From Myxococcales bacterium (GTDB lineage: Bacteria; Myxococcota_A; UBA9160; UBA4427), in NCBI GenBank assembly GCA_012960035.1, contig DUBZ01000146.1:1-55254 (forward strand): 55,254 bases of DNA, written 5' to 3'. Both the position numbers and the translations under genes were made by a program. This document shows, piece by piece, positions 7,864 to 16,597 of the stretch. Positions within the stretch are counted from its first letter, which is position 1, and each line of letters opens with the position of its first letter. The notes under the pieces are model-generated. The model was given only the letters and a program-made list of their open reading frames with translations, was not told where the DNA came from and did no database searches.

Positions 7864-8856
7864 ATGAAGAAATCCTCGAATCGTTTTTCGGTGACCGTGA
7901 TATTGATCGCAATCGCCTGTGTTTTTTCCGTCGCCGGAACCGCCGGTGCGGCTTCGCGCGACGAGGTGCTCGAAGTCCTCCAAGGTATCGTCGCTACGGC
8001 CGACGACCCCGGCAGTGCAAACTCGGGGCTCAAAGTCTGGGCAAACGAAGGCGACAACCTTCCCCTCGAAGAGGGTTCGCCCATCGCGTTTCACTTTCAG
8101 TCGCAAGAGGATGTGCACCTGACTGCGATGTATCTTGATGCCGACGGCCAGCTGGTACTTCTGTATCCTGCACCAAACGGCACGATGCTGAACGGCAACG
8201 AACAACTCGACCTCGAAGCCGGAGGTGCGACCACCCCGTACGGCCTCGAATCTCTCTTCGTCGTTGGCAGCAAGACTCCGATTACACGTGAAGCGTTGGG
8301 CATCGATTCCCAGGATGCATACGCTGTGCTGAGTCATGACGAAGCCGTTGCAGCAGCGCAGAAGCTGCGCGACATCGTGGCCCAGGGTGGAGACGCGGCA
8401 CCGGGTGCGCGGGTTGATCTGCACATCATACCCGCGAGGTCCTCCGCGAACGGCTACACCCGTGGTGGCATCGTTCAGTACTTCACCGAGGCCACGCGCT
8501 CGGTCCATCGTCCTAAGCTTGAACTCGAGATCAACTTCCAAACGGGTTCATCAGACCTGGCGGGCGACGTGCGCAATGACCTCGACGTGGTGGGGCAAGC
8601 CCTCGTGGACGAACGCTTGGCGGAGAAGCGCTTCAGGCTGATCGGTCACACCGACCATCGCGGTGACGAGGACTACAATATGAAGCTGTCGGAGTCGCGT
8701 GCCGAGTCGGCGCGTCAGTACTTGATCGAGAAGTACGAAATCGACCCCGATCGCATCGACCCCATCGGCTTGGGCGAGTCGAGCCCTGTGATGAGCGGAA
8801 CCGACGCCAACACCATGCGACGCAACCGGCGAGTGGAACTCGAACTCGTTCGCTAG
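7864..8856 (+). CDS. DUF4384 + OmpA-like peptidoglycan-binding envelope protein
   Basis: The 330-residue protein has a signal peptide (residues 1-30, ending AGTAGAA). A DUF4384 domain follows at about 50-200 (EGSPIAFHFQSQEDVHLTAMY ... LLYPAPNG), then a C-terminal OmpA domain at about 225-330 with FQTGSSDL, LIGHTDHRGDEDYN, LSESRAESARQYL and NTMRRNRRVE, which match the peptidoglycan-binding fold. GGGAG precedes the ATG. It lies 70 bases after the kinase gene in the same direction and may be co-transcribed. DUF4384 proteins are often found next to kinases or repeat sensors, so the two may work as an envelope signalling pair (inference). Confidence 0.87.
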   Translation: MKKSSNRFSVTVILIAIACVFSVAGTAGAASRDEVLEVLQGIVATADDPGSANSGLKVWANEGDNLPLEEGSPIAFHFQSQEDVHLTAMYLDADGQLVLLYPAPNGTMLNGNEQLDLEAGGATTPYGLESLFVVGSKTPITREALGIDSQDAYAVLSHDEAVAAAQKLRDIVAQGGDAAPGARVDLHIIPARSSANGYTRGGIVQYFTEATRSVHRPKLELEINFQTGSSDLAGDVRNDLDVVGQALVDERLAEKRFRLIGHTDHRGDEDYNMKLSESRAESARQYLIEKYEIDPDRIDPIGLGESSPVMSGTDANTMRRNRRVELELVR

Positions 8857-8893
8857 AAGTTTGCACGGCAGACCCCTGGCCTGGACCGTTTCT

Positions 8894-8924
8894 GAATAGA
8901 CGTCTCGTTTGGGGACGTCTATTC
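8894..8924. terminator. Perfect 11-bp inverted repeat after the OmpA-domain gene
   Basis: GAATAGACGTC and GACGTCTATTC form a perfect 11-bp stem around a 9-base loop, 37 bases beyond the OmpA-gene stop. No long T-tract follows on either strand. It is most simply a transcription terminator between convergent transcripts, although a protein-binding palindrome is possible. Confidence 0.6.
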
Positions 8925-8938
8925 GAACAATGGACTCG

Positions 8939-9127
8939 ATTTTTCAACGGAGGGTCGATCCACGGATGGGTTCGCCCGAGACCCCGTTCGAGGCTGAGCT
9001 GCGGAACCCAGGCCAATGCTTCTCGCAGCCGGACGTTGTCGCTATTTCTTCCGCGTACATCCTGTGGCTTGGTCAAGTCGTATCGGCGCTTCACTTCTTT
9101 GTCGGCGATGTCGGCCACCATGGTGAC
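8939..9127 (-). pseudogene. Remnant of an NAD-dependent sugar-nucleotide epimerase C-terminus
   Basis: On the minus strand the reading TMVADIADKEVKRRYDLT, then KPQDVRGRNSDN, then LREALAWVPQLSLERGL strongly resembles the C-terminal end of GDP-mannose-3,5-epimerase-like SDR proteins (consensus PQGVRGRNSDN, then a GW.P...L..GL..TY.WI element). Only about 63 residues match. The N-terminal Rossmann domain and active site are missing, upstream residues do not fit the family, and the frame runs past the usual stop into the OmpA gene. I read it as a gene fragment left by deletion or transfer. Confidence 0.6.
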
Positions 9128-9297
9128 CTGCGAGGCGTACCACGCATTCGTGCGGGCTTGCTTGGCATCGAAACGCAATGGCCCGACTCGGGGATCGCTT
9201 CGTGGATTGAAACGCCTCCCGAAACGAAAGCGGCGTCGCGCTAACGGAACTCCGCTAGAACAGCGCCGGCATTTTGGGTTTTTGCCTGTTTGTTCGA

Positions 9298-10536
9298 CTA
9301 GAACTTCACGAGGATGCTCGTCTGGATCCGAATGCGGTCGTTGGGCGTGGCCCCACCTAGCGCCGTTACGTCCTTGTCGAGTTCTTCCGTGAAATAGGCG
9401 CGAACATCAATGTCTGTGTTTGTCCAAATCTGCTTGGTGGCGTAGACGAGCCATGTTCCGTTGGCATCCCCGTCGAACACATCGCTGTCGTGAAGGCTAC
9501 TCGGTACCGCGTCGGCTTCGAGTTCAAAGTAGGCAGCGCCGACGTTGACGAAGTCCCTCTTGTTGCCGGCCTCGATGCCAACCCCGAAGCCCATGTTCTG
9601 TTTGCCCTCGCCAATGCCCTCTGCACTGGCGTTGTAAACGAAGTTGCCCCAAACCGTAACGGGCCATTTTTCGTGGGCGGCCCAGATTGTTCCGCCGTGG
9701 AACTCGAGCAGGTCAAGGTGATTGTTCGAGGTGAGGCCGCCAGTGTTCGAGAGCGTCTCCAGGTATTCGTTCGTCAGCTTCCGAATTGCGTAGTAGGTGA
9801 CTTGGGACTTGAACTGAACTTGATCGTTGAGCTTAATCTTCTCGTCCATTTGGACCGCGATCATCGCCGGATCTCGACTCGGGTCGATGCTGTTCTCGTC
9901 GAGAACGAAATACGCGACATCAAGGTTCATGGTCCAGTAATCGTACGGAGACGCCCCCCAGCTAAGCGCTACGCCTTCTGGCATCTGGTCGCCATCCCAA
10001 AGCAGCAGTGCCGGTCCGATTCCCTTCGGTTGAAACGGGTTCGGCATCTTGCCGATCGTAATGTCGAACGAATCGCCAAACATCGGCTTTTCGTTGCCGT
10101 GCGGTTTGAGGATCAGGAATGCGCGATCAATGAAAATGCCATCGGGATCAAAGTCGATGCCGGTTTGTTCGTCATCTATGGGGCCGCGAGCGGCTTGTCC
10201 GTCACCGAAGGTCTGATTGCCTCCGTCTGCGTCGGAACCCGTCGCGAGCCGAAAGCCGACAGCAATGTGGTCGTTCACTTCCGTGTCTGCGCCGAGTCGA
10301 AGGCGATAGCGGAGGCGATGGCGGTCCTTCATGCCATCGATCACGAAGACTTCGTCTCGTGCGCGAAAGTCGCCCTTGAAATCGATCCGTTCGAACCAAC
10401 GCTTTGCTTCTTCCTCTGCGGAGGCCGTGGGGGCGAAGATCAGAATCGCGCCGGTCGTCGCCAGCATGACACCTGCAACAATCCCCGCAGATGCGCGGCG
10501 TAGAACCTTCGCTGTTTCCAGTTCCCTGTTCGTCAT
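9298..10536 (-). CDS. Putative outer-membrane porin (Porin_5-like)
   Basis: The 412-residue protein has a long N-terminal region with a signal peptide (about residues 15-41, ending APTASA). It then has alternating amphipathic beta strands with FKGDFRARDE, RHRLRYRLRLGADTEV and a C-terminal strand ending in Phe (IRIQTSILVKF), the usual beta-barrel ending. Many charged loops and an IDRAFLILKP strand match the putative-porin family PF16930. It sits alone on the minus strand, converging on the OmpA gene; GAAGGAGA lies upstream of the ATG. The substrate is unknown. Confidence 0.8.
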   Translation of the reverse strand: MTNRELETAKVLRRASAGIVAGVMLATTGAILIFAPTASAEEEAKRWFERIDFKGDFRARDEVFVIDGMKDRHRLRYRLRLGADTEVNDHIAVGFRLATGSDADGGNQTFGDGQAARGPIDDEQTGIDFDPDGIFIDRAFLILKPHGNEKPMFGDSFDITIGKMPNPFQPKGIGPALLLWDGDQMPEGVALSWGASPYDYWTMNLDVAYFVLDENSIDPSRDPAMIAVQMDEKIKLNDQVQFKSQVTYYAIRKLTNEYLETLSNTGGLTSNNHLDLLEFHGGTIWAAHEKWPVTVWGNFVYNASAEGIGEGKQNMGFGVGIEAGNKRDFVNVGAAYFELEADAVPSSLHDSDVFDGDANGTWLVYATKQIWTNTDIDVRAYFTEELDKDVTALGGATPNDRIRIQTSILVKF

Positions 10537-11124
10537 GACTCGGGTCTTTCTCCTTCGCCTCCCCGCGGAAGCGCGATGGTTTGGTTTTGTGTGATCACGA
10601 AAATTTTATGGGCTTCACAAACCGTTTTGATTGTGTCGTTGAAGCCGAACAGATACTGACTTGTAATCGAAACGCTGACCAGAGGGTTTTGACGGCTCGT
10701 TCGTCTCGGATTCTGGCGCCGAAGATCATCTCGAAGAAAGCCTGGAAGAAAGCGACTTCTTTGAGCAGATCATGTTGGGGCGATGAATTTTGGGTGTCGA
10801 CTCGATCTACGGAGAGCAAGTGAATGCTTCAGTCATGTCGTTTATCCGAATTACGAGGATGCTGACATCGAAGCGCTGTCCATCGATGCAGGGGAAGACA
10901 GGGTGTCTTTTGGAACGGAAGCCTCAATATCGACGTCGGAGAAGGCTTCGTGCAGTAGGACGGCTTAGAAATCAGCTGTGAATGCGATGGCGCAATTCCG
11001 TCTCAAAATCGGGTCGGTCTACGACAGCGTAAGTTGCACAAGCCTCCGCGACGGATTCTTCCGTTTCGACATCCAGGTGTTCTCGTTCAGCCCAGTCTGG
11101 CGAGTGGGAAGGTGGAAGACGACG
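10537..11124. other. Gap with possible decayed coding sequence
   Basis: No intact gene is visible. The first 60 bases contain the porin ribosome site and an 8-bp palindrome GTGATCAC (10591-10598) that could be a regulator site. Between about 10680 and 10970 on the plus strand, short codon-like pieces occur in different frames: one ends EESLEESDFFEQIMLGR before a stop near 10785, one reads YPNYEDADIEALSIDAGED, and one ends NGSLNIDVGEGFVQ. This pattern fits an eroded gene, but no family is recognisable. The stretch is more AT-rich than its neighbours. Confidence 0.35.
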
Positions 11125-11198
11125 TGGATCCCCGGGGAGGATTTGAACCTCCATTGACGGAATCAGAATCCGCTGTCCTGCCGTTAGACGACCGGGGA
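11125..11198 (-). tRNA. tRNA-Gln (anticodon CUG), CCA encoded
   Basis: Read on the minus strand, this folds into a full cloverleaf. The 7-bp acceptor TCCCCGG pairs with CCGGGGA, the anticodon arm GCGGA-TTCTGAT-TCCGT has anticodon CTG, and the T arm is GGAGG-TTCAAAT-CCTCC. The discriminator is T and a CCA end is encoded (11125-11127). The T33-CTG-A37 loop identifies glutamine codon CAG. It lies about 100 bases downstream of gltX on the same strand, so the two could be co-transcribed. Confidence 0.93.
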
Positions 11199-11296
11199 TC
11201 AAGGTCTTGCGAGGCGGGAACGTATAGGAAGCCTCTCGGTTTCTCAACGTGCCGCGTACGATTGATCGTGCGATTCTCGCATGGCGGAGGAAGGCG

Positions 11297-12751
11297 TTAC
11301 GAATTGCCTGCCGCCGCGTCTGCAGCGCGCTTTCGCATGAACTCAAGGGCGTCAGCGAGACGGGGCATGCAGCGCGCGGGGCCGATCGCGATCATGGTTT
11401 CATAGATTCCCGGTGATACGGGGCCTCCGGTCACGGCCACGCGAACAGGCTGAGCGATCTTGCCGAGTTTGACGTCGCCGTTGGCGGCAGCGACTTCTTC
11501 GAAAAGGGTTTCGAGCCCGGCTTCGGTCCACTGCGATGGGTCAAGTTTTTCGAGCGCCGCGTAGAGCGCTTGGACTAGGGGCAGGGCAGCCGGCTTTAGG
11601 TGCTTTTTTACCGCCTTGGCGGCGGCTTCGCTCCCGAGGTCGACCTCTTCTCGCAACAAGATCGAAGCGAGCTCCGCCATTTCGACGAGGGTCTTTGCGC
11701 GGTCGCGCATAAGGTCGATGACCATCGTGAGTCGCTCGTCCTGCGCAGGCACATGACCGAGCTGCTGTTCAAGGTGCGGAGCGAGCGCTTCGATCAAAAC
11801 ATCCATACTTGCTGTCTTGAGATGCTGCTGATTGACCCAAAGCAGTTTGTCGGGATCCGCTTGTCCGCTTGCGCGACCGACACCGTCGAGATCAAATTTT
11901 TCGACGATCTCTTCGCGGCTGAAGATTTCGTCGTCACCGTGAGACCAGCCGAGGCGAATGAGCCAGTTCCGCAGACCATCGGGGAGCAGGCCTTTGTCGC
12001 GGTACTCTTCGATCGACACCGGATCGCGACGTTTCGAAAGTTTTTTGCCGGAAGGCCCCACGATCAAGGGAACGTGGGCGAAGGCCGGAGGCGTGGCGCC
12101 GAGCGCTTCGTAGATGGCGATCTGAAAGGGCGTGTTCGGGTGATGGTCCGCGCCACGAATTACATGACTGATTTCCATGTCGATGTCGTCGACTACGACC
12201 GCCAGGTGAAAGAGGGCACCGCCGTCACTTCGGCGAATGATTTTGTCTCCGATCTCACTCGCGTCCTGTCCGCTCGGCCCAAAGACGAGATCGTCCCAGC
12301 CGATCACACCTTCACTTTGCAACCGTAGCCGCACCGTGTGTTCACCGCAGTCGGGTTCGTGTCCCGCGTCGCGACACTTGCCGTCGTAGGTCCACTTGCC
12401 GCCGGCAGCCAGCGTCGCTTGTTTGCGCGTCTCGAGTTCGTCTTTTGTGCACACGCAGCGGTACGCGTTCCCATCGGAGAGCAACCGCTCGATGACTTCG
12501 GCGTGGCGGTCGGCGCGTTCGCTCTGGCGGAAGGGGCCTTCGTCCCAGTCGAGGCCGAGCCAGCGCATCCCTTCGAGAACGGCGGCTTCACTTTCGGCCG
12601 TCGAGCGCTCTCGGTCGGTGTCCTCGATGCGCAATAGAAAGACGCCGCCGTGGTGGCGGGCGTAAGCCCAGTTGAAGAGTGCCGTTCGGGCGCTCCCTAG
12701 GTGAAGGAACCCCGTGGGGCTGGGTGCGAATCGCGTCCTGAGTTGTGACAT
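11297..12751 (-). CDS. gltX: Glutamyl-tRNA synthetase
   Basis: This 484-residue class I synthetase charges tRNA-Glu. The N-terminus has APSPTGFLHLGSART with the HIGH-type motif HLGS. The zinc-like segment has CVCTKDE ... CRDAGHEPDCGEH, and the KMSKS-type loop reads KKLSKRRDP. The length is normal for bacterial GluRS. The frame is open 98 codons further upstream, but MSQLRTRFAPSPTG is the family start and nothing in the extension is conserved. It is followed on the same strand by tRNA-Gln. Whether it also mischarges tRNA-Gln (needing GatCAB) cannot be judged here. Confidence 0.95.
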   Translation of the reverse strand: MSQLRTRFAPSPTGFLHLGSARTALFNWAYARHHGGVFLLRIEDTDRERSTAESEAAVLEGMRWLGLDWDEGPFRQSERADRHAEVIERLLSDGNAYRCVCTKDELETRKQATLAAGGKWTYDGKCRDAGHEPDCGEHTVRLRLQSEGVIGWDDLVFGPSGQDASEIGDKIIRRSDGGALFHLAVVVDDIDMEISHVIRGADHHPNTPFQIAIYEALGATPPAFAHVPLIVGPSGKKLSKRRDPVSIEEYRDKGLLPDGLRNWLIRLGWSHGDDEIFSREEIVEKFDLDGVGRASGQADPDKLLWVNQQHLKTASMDVLIEALAPHLEQQLGHVPAQDERLTMVIDLMRDRAKTLVEMAELASILLREEVDLGSEAAAKAVKKHLKPAALPLVQALYAALEKLDPSQWTEAGLETLFEEVAAANGDVKLGKIAQPVRVAVTGGPVSPGIYETMIAIGPARCMPRLADALEFMRKRAADAAAGNS

Positions 12752-13050
12752 GGCGGCGCAGCATAACGCAGGGCGTCGGATCGGCAGCGCCTTCCGCGGG
12801 GGAAATCTCGGTTGACTGGAAGCCCCTGCTTCTGCTAATTGGTTGCCCGCCCCAAGTTGACGGCGAGCCGCCAAATCGCTGAACTTTATTGGCTTTATCG
12901 TCGAGGCCCATCCCGCGAACCCAATTTGGCCGCTTATCGAGCCGGCCGATGCCGCGGGTTCCAAGCCTGCTCCCATAATTCCAACATCCCGCGTGACCTC
13001 AAATTTAAGTGAGAACCGGCGCAGAGCCCTCTTGCACGAGCCCACAAGCC
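12752..13050. other. Divergent intergenic region between gltX and the rpmF operon
   Basis: This gap separates two divergently transcribed units and must hold both promoters. I see no clear -35/-10 pair. Open frames in it (including the N-terminal extension of the gltX frame) look non-coding. Confidence 0.4.
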
Positions 13051-13641
13051 ATGAAGATCATCTTCGATCGTCTTACACGCACGCCAGTGGAAGAAGTCTT
13101 CGAAGCCCCCGAGAGCTGGTGGCGCGAGCGCACAGCATTGGCCCAGGAATTCGACTACGACTTCCGCGCGCCCTTGACCTTTACGCTGCGGAGCTACAAA
13201 ACGGCGGCGGACGTGATTCTCGAAGGCAGTTTTGCGAGCGAGATCGAGGTGGAATGCGGACGCTGTCTGACACGCTATTGTCACTCGCTTCACGATCAAT
13301 TCCGGCTGGTTGCGGAAGAAGCAAGGGGACGAGTTCCCGCGGATCCCGAAGGCGTCGAAAGCCTCGCCCGCGAGGGGTTGTGTCTTGCAGAAGAAATTGA
13401 ATCAGCCTGGTATCAGGGCAGCGTCATCAAGTTGGATGGCGTTTTCGGGGAAGTCGTAGCGGGGGCGATTCCAGCACATCCTTTATGCGATGAAGACTGC
13501 AAAGGTCTGTGTCCGCAGTGTGGCGTTTCGAAAAACGAGAGTCGCTGCAGCTGTGTTCCCGAAGTCATCGAAATAGAGAAAAAGAAATCACCGTTCGCCG
13601 TACTTGCAAAGCTGCGCGATGAAAGCGCAAAAGGAAATTAG
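13051..13641 (+). CDS. yceD: DUF177 / YceD family protein
   Basis: The 196-residue protein belongs to the DUF177 family, which lies upstream of rpmF in most bacteria and has been linked to 23S rRNA maturation. Conserved features are the VECGRCL segment near residue 70 and the C-terminal cysteine cluster CDEDCKGLCPQCG, followed by CSC, which probably binds zinc. The ATG at 13051 is preferred over 13009, because MKIIFDRL is the usual type of N-terminus. It ends 3 bases before rpmF and is clearly co-transcribed with it. Confidence 0.9.
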   Translation: MKIIFDRLTRTPVEEVFEAPESWWRERTALAQEFDYDFRAPLTFTLRSYKTAADVILEGSFASEIEVECGRCLTRYCHSLHDQFRLVAEEARGRVPADPEGVESLAREGLCLAEEIESAWYQGSVIKLDGVFGEVVAGAIPAHPLCDEDCKGLCPQCGVSKNESRCSCVPEVIEIEKKKSPFAVLAKLRDESAKGN

Positions 13642-13644
13642 AAA

Positions 13645-13827
13645 ATGGCAGTACCCAAGCAAAAGACATCGAAATCAAAGCGCGACAAACGACGCAGCCA
13701 CGACGCACTCGTGTTGCAGAGCCGAAGCACGTGTCCCGACTGCGGGGCCACCCGCCAGCCGCACCGCGTCTGCGCGAACTGCGGCAAGTACCGCGGTCGC
13801 ACCGTTATTGAGACCCAAGAGGAATAA
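13645..13827 (+). CDS. rpmF: Ribosomal protein bL32
   Basis: The 60-residue protein starts MAVPKQKTSKSKRDKRRSH, the classic L32 N-terminus. Two CxxC pairs (CPDC and CANC) form the zinc ribbon. It is a component of the large ribosomal subunit, complete and of normal length, placed between the DUF177 gene and fabD. Confidence 0.97.
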   Translation: MAVPKQKTSKSKRDKRRSHDALVLQSRSTCPDCGATRQPHRVCANCGKYRGRTVIETQEE

Positions 13828-13833
13828 GCTTCG

Positions 13834-14781
13834 GTGCTCGCACTGTTGTTCCCGGGGCAGGGTTCCCAAAATGTAGGGATGGGTCGAGACGTGTTCGAAG
13901 CGTCGGCTGGCGCACGCGCCGTATTCGAAGCCGCGGACGACGCCCTTGGCTTTTCGCTCAGCGGCCTTTGTTTCGAGGGTCCAGAAGACAAGCTCACGCT
14001 GACGGAAAACCAACAGCCCGCGATTCTGACCACAAGCATCGCGCTATTGCGCGCGCTTGAAGAGCGCACCGAAGTGAAACCGGCTTTTTTGGCCGGTCAT
14101 AGCCTCGGCGAGTACAGCGCATTGGTCGCTGGCGGCGCGCTCTCATTTGAAAGCGCGGTTCGACTCGTGAATGCGCGCGGTCGGTTCATGCAGCAAGCTG
14201 TGCCCGAGGGCCACGGCGCAATGGCGGCGATCATTGGGGCAGGGCCCGACGTCGCAACCCTGGCGTGCGAGCAAGCCGCAGCGGAGACCGGCGAAGTCGT
14301 GTCTCCCGCAAATTACAACTCACCACAGCAGACCGTCATTGCCGGGGAAGCCGGCGCCGTTTCGCTGGCGGGCGAAAAGGCACTCGAACTTGGGGCAAAG
14401 AAGGCCATTGCGCTATCGGTGTCCGCTCCCTTCCACTGCTCCATGATGGAGCCTGCCGCGGAACAGCTCGTCGCAGAAATGGAAAGTGTTCAATTTTCGG
14501 ATGCTTCGGTGCCGGTTGTGACCAACGTTGAAGCCACCGCGAACCAGGACGGCAAACGCTTGCCCGAACTATTGGGTCGCCAAGTCACCTCACCCGTTCG
14601 TTTTACGGATATGATTGGGGAATTGAGTGCGAGTGGCGCGAGTCGGTATTTGGAAGTGGGGCCGGGGCGCGTATTGAGCGGCCTGCTCGCGCGCATCGAG
14701 CGCCGGTCGAAGCGCGCGAACGTATGCGGGCTCGAAGATCTCGAAGAGGCAGTTCAATTCATAAACGAAACCGGCATCTAA
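13834..14781 (+). CDS. fabD: Malonyl-CoA:ACP transacylase
   Basis: This 315-residue enzyme transfers malonyl from CoA to ACP for fatty-acid elongation. It has the FPGQGSQ N-terminal motif, the nucleophile Ser90 in GHSLGEYSAL, and the catalytic His in SAPFHCSMM. The start is a GTG 7 bases after rpmF, with GAGGAA just upstream. plsX and fabH, which usually sit between rpmF and fabD, are absent. Confidence 0.95.
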   Translation: MLALLFPGQGSQNVGMGRDVFEASAGARAVFEAADDALGFSLSGLCFEGPEDKLTLTENQQPAILTTSIALLRALEERTEVKPAFLAGHSLGEYSALVAGGALSFESAVRLVNARGRFMQQAVPEGHGAMAAIIGAGPDVATLACEQAAAETGEVVSPANYNSPQQTVIAGEAGAVSLAGEKALELGAKKAIALSVSAPFHCSMMEPAAEQLVAEMESVQFSDASVPVVTNVEATANQDGKRLPELLGRQVTSPVRFTDMIGELSASGASRYLEVGPGRVLSGLLARIERRSKRANVCGLEDLEEAVQFINETGI

Positions 14782-14793
14782 ACCGAACCCCAA

Positions 14794-14822
14794 TTCGCAT
14801 TGTTACAGAGAATCCGTAGTAT
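14794..14822 (+). promoter_or_regulatory. Possible sigma-70 promoter for acpP
   Basis: TTCGCA (14794-14799) and TAGTAT (14817-14822) are separated by exactly 17 bases, each matching 4 of 6 consensus positions, in the 129-base gap before acpP. A 16-base palindrome AGCTGCC-CA-GGCAGCT follows at 14875-14890 in the leader and could form a hairpin. A separate promoter would suit the high ACP demand of the cell. The match is moderate. Confidence 0.4.
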
Positions 14823-14910
14823 GCTCCCGCCGACTGAGGGCGGACCATCCTTTGCGGGTTCAAGGTATTTAAGAAGCTGCCCAGGCAGCTCGTTCTGGAG
14901 AAAACGTCAC

Positions 14911-15147
14911 ATGCCATTGGAAAAACGCGTAACCGCATTGATCGTTGAACAACTTGGAATTTCTGCGGAAGAAGCAGTCGTGGCTGCGTCGTTTCTAGAC
15001 GACCTCGGCGCCGACTCCCTCGACATTGTCGAACTCGTCATGTCCTTGGAAGAAGAGTTCGATATTGAAATTCCGGACGAAGACGCCGAAAAAATTCAGA
15101 CCATCGGCGACGCCATCACGTACGTGAAAGAGCGAAGCGGCGAATAG
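14911..15147 (+). CDS. acpP: Acyl carrier protein
   Basis: The 78-residue acidic protein has the phosphopantetheine site [12 protein letters not shown] (Ser36) and the acidic helix [22 protein letters not shown] lies 9 bases before the ATG; the frame is open further upstream, but that part is not ACP. It carries growing acyl chains for FabD, FabF and LpxA, all encoded in this window. It lies 129 bases after fabD, with fabG missing from the usual place. Confidence 0.96.
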   Translation: MPLEKRVTALIVEQLGISAEEAVVAASFLDDLGADSLDIVELVMSLEEEFDIEIPDEDAEKIQTIGDAITYVKERSGE

Positions 15148-15200
15148 TGTCCGGATCGCGGTCTCTTTCCAAGACCCAAGGCCATCGCCAGACCCAAGCC

Positions 15201-16454
15201 ATGTCCAAGACTCCAGCCCAGCGTGTTGTGATTACCGGCATGGGTTGTGTGACACCGTTGGGCCTCGATCTGCCGACGACTTGGGCCGCCGCTTGTGCGG
15301 GCCAAAGTGGTGTGGGAACGAACGAGCGATTCGATGTCACCGACTACCCGGCTCGGATCGCAGCGCAGTTGCCCGGCATGCCCGTGCCGAACGACGTGCT
15401 GGCCAAAGACCTCCGTCGCATGGACCCTATCGTCAGGTATGCCCTCGTTGCAGCCGGCGAAGCCTTGCAGTCCAGCGGCCTGGAAATCAACGACGCAAAT
15501 CGCGCCCGCATCGGCGTGGGCATCGGCACTGGGATCGGCGGGATCACGACCCTGCTCGACAACCACGATGCGTTGGCGAAGGGCGGCCCGCGCAAAGTGT
15601 CTCCGTTTACCATCCCGATGTGCATTTCGAACATGCCCGCCGGAAGCGTTTCGATTCAACACGGTCTGCAGGGGCCGAACCTCTGTTATGTCAGCGCCTG
15701 CGCATCGGGAAGTCACGCCATTGGTGAGTCGGCCAACCTGATCGCCCGCGGTGACGCGGACGTGATGGTTACAGGGGGAGCCGAAGCCCCAATTGTCGGC
15801 ATTACGGTTTCTGGCTTTTCAGCGATGAAAGCCTTGAGCACCCGCAACGACGAGCCCACCCGGGCCAGTCGTCCTTTCGACTCCGGCCGGGATGGCTTCG
15901 TGTTGGGGGAGGGCGCCGGCATCATGGTGCTCGAAAGCCTCGAACATGCGCGCGCCCGAGGCGCCAAGATTCATGCAGAAGTGCTCGGTTTTGGCGCGAG
16001 CGCGGACGGCTTCCACATGGTGCAGCCGCCGACCGAAGGTGATGGCGCCGTGCGCTGTATGCAGATGGCGCTCGACTCGGCACAACTAGACGCGTCCGAC
16101 GTCGGCTACGTCAACGCCCACGCGACCAGCACCCCGACCGGCGATCCCCCGGAAGTCCACGCCCTGCGCCGGGTCTTCGGCAAGCATATCGACCAGGTTG
16201 CGGTTTCGGCGACGAAGTCGATGACGGGACATCTGCTTGGTGCGGCTGGTGCTGTAGAAGGGATCCTGACCGTTTGTGCGGTGGAATCCGGCCAGTTGCC
16301 GCCAACGATCAACCTTGAAGATCTCGACCCGGAGTGCGCACTCGACCACGTGATCGGCAAGGCGCGGGATGCGCAGGTCACCGCCGCGCTGTCAAATTCG
16401 TTCGGTTTCGGTGGGACGAACGCGAGTTTGATCTTTGGGGCTGTGCGCGATTAA
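15201..16454 (+). CDS. fabF: 3-oxoacyl-ACP synthase II
   Basis: This 417-residue condensing enzyme has the nucleophile Cys167 in VSACASGSHAIG and the two catalytic histidines in NAHATSTPTGD and KSMTGHLLGAAG. The C-terminal NSFGFGGTNASLIF is typical. The length fits FabF when translation begins at the ATG 15201 (MSKTPAQRVVITGMG). A GTG at 15147 overlapping the acpP stop would add 18 unusual residues. It is co-directional with acpP and probably coupled to it. Confidence 0.95.
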   Translation: MSKTPAQRVVITGMGCVTPLGLDLPTTWAAACAGQSGVGTNERFDVTDYPARIAAQLPGMPVPNDVLAKDLRRMDPIVRYALVAAGEALQSSGLEINDANRARIGVGIGTGIGGITTLLDNHDALAKGGPRKVSPFTIPMCISNMPAGSVSIQHGLQGPNLCYVSACASGSHAIGESANLIARGDADVMVTGGAEAPIVGITVSGFSAMKALSTRNDEPTRASRPFDSGRDGFVLGEGAGIMVLESLEHARARGAKIHAEVLGFGASADGFHMVQPPTEGDGAVRCMQMALDSAQLDASDVGYVNAHATSTPTGDPPEVHALRRVFGKHIDQVAVSATKSMTGHLLGAAGAVEGILTVCAVESGQLPPTINLEDLDPECALDHVIGKARDAQVTAALSNSFGFGGTNASLIFGAVRD

Positions 16455-16597
16455 GGCGCGCATCCGGCGATCAATTCGCTCGGCCGCACCGGACAATTCT
16501 GCGCGTTGCAGATCGGGCCATTCGGCCCTGTGGTCGCTATATTGTGCCCCGCCGCAAGACCCTCCCCCCCGTCATTTTCTAGATCTGAAGGCAAATC

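Noticed and set aside
9490..10503. Plus-strand frame of 337 codons opposite the porin
   Set aside because: It mirrors the porin gene and its translation lacks signal peptide or domain features.
12752..13045. N-terminal extension of gltX (98 codons)
   Set aside because: GluRS starts just before APSPTG; the extension is unconserved and lies in a divergent promoter region.
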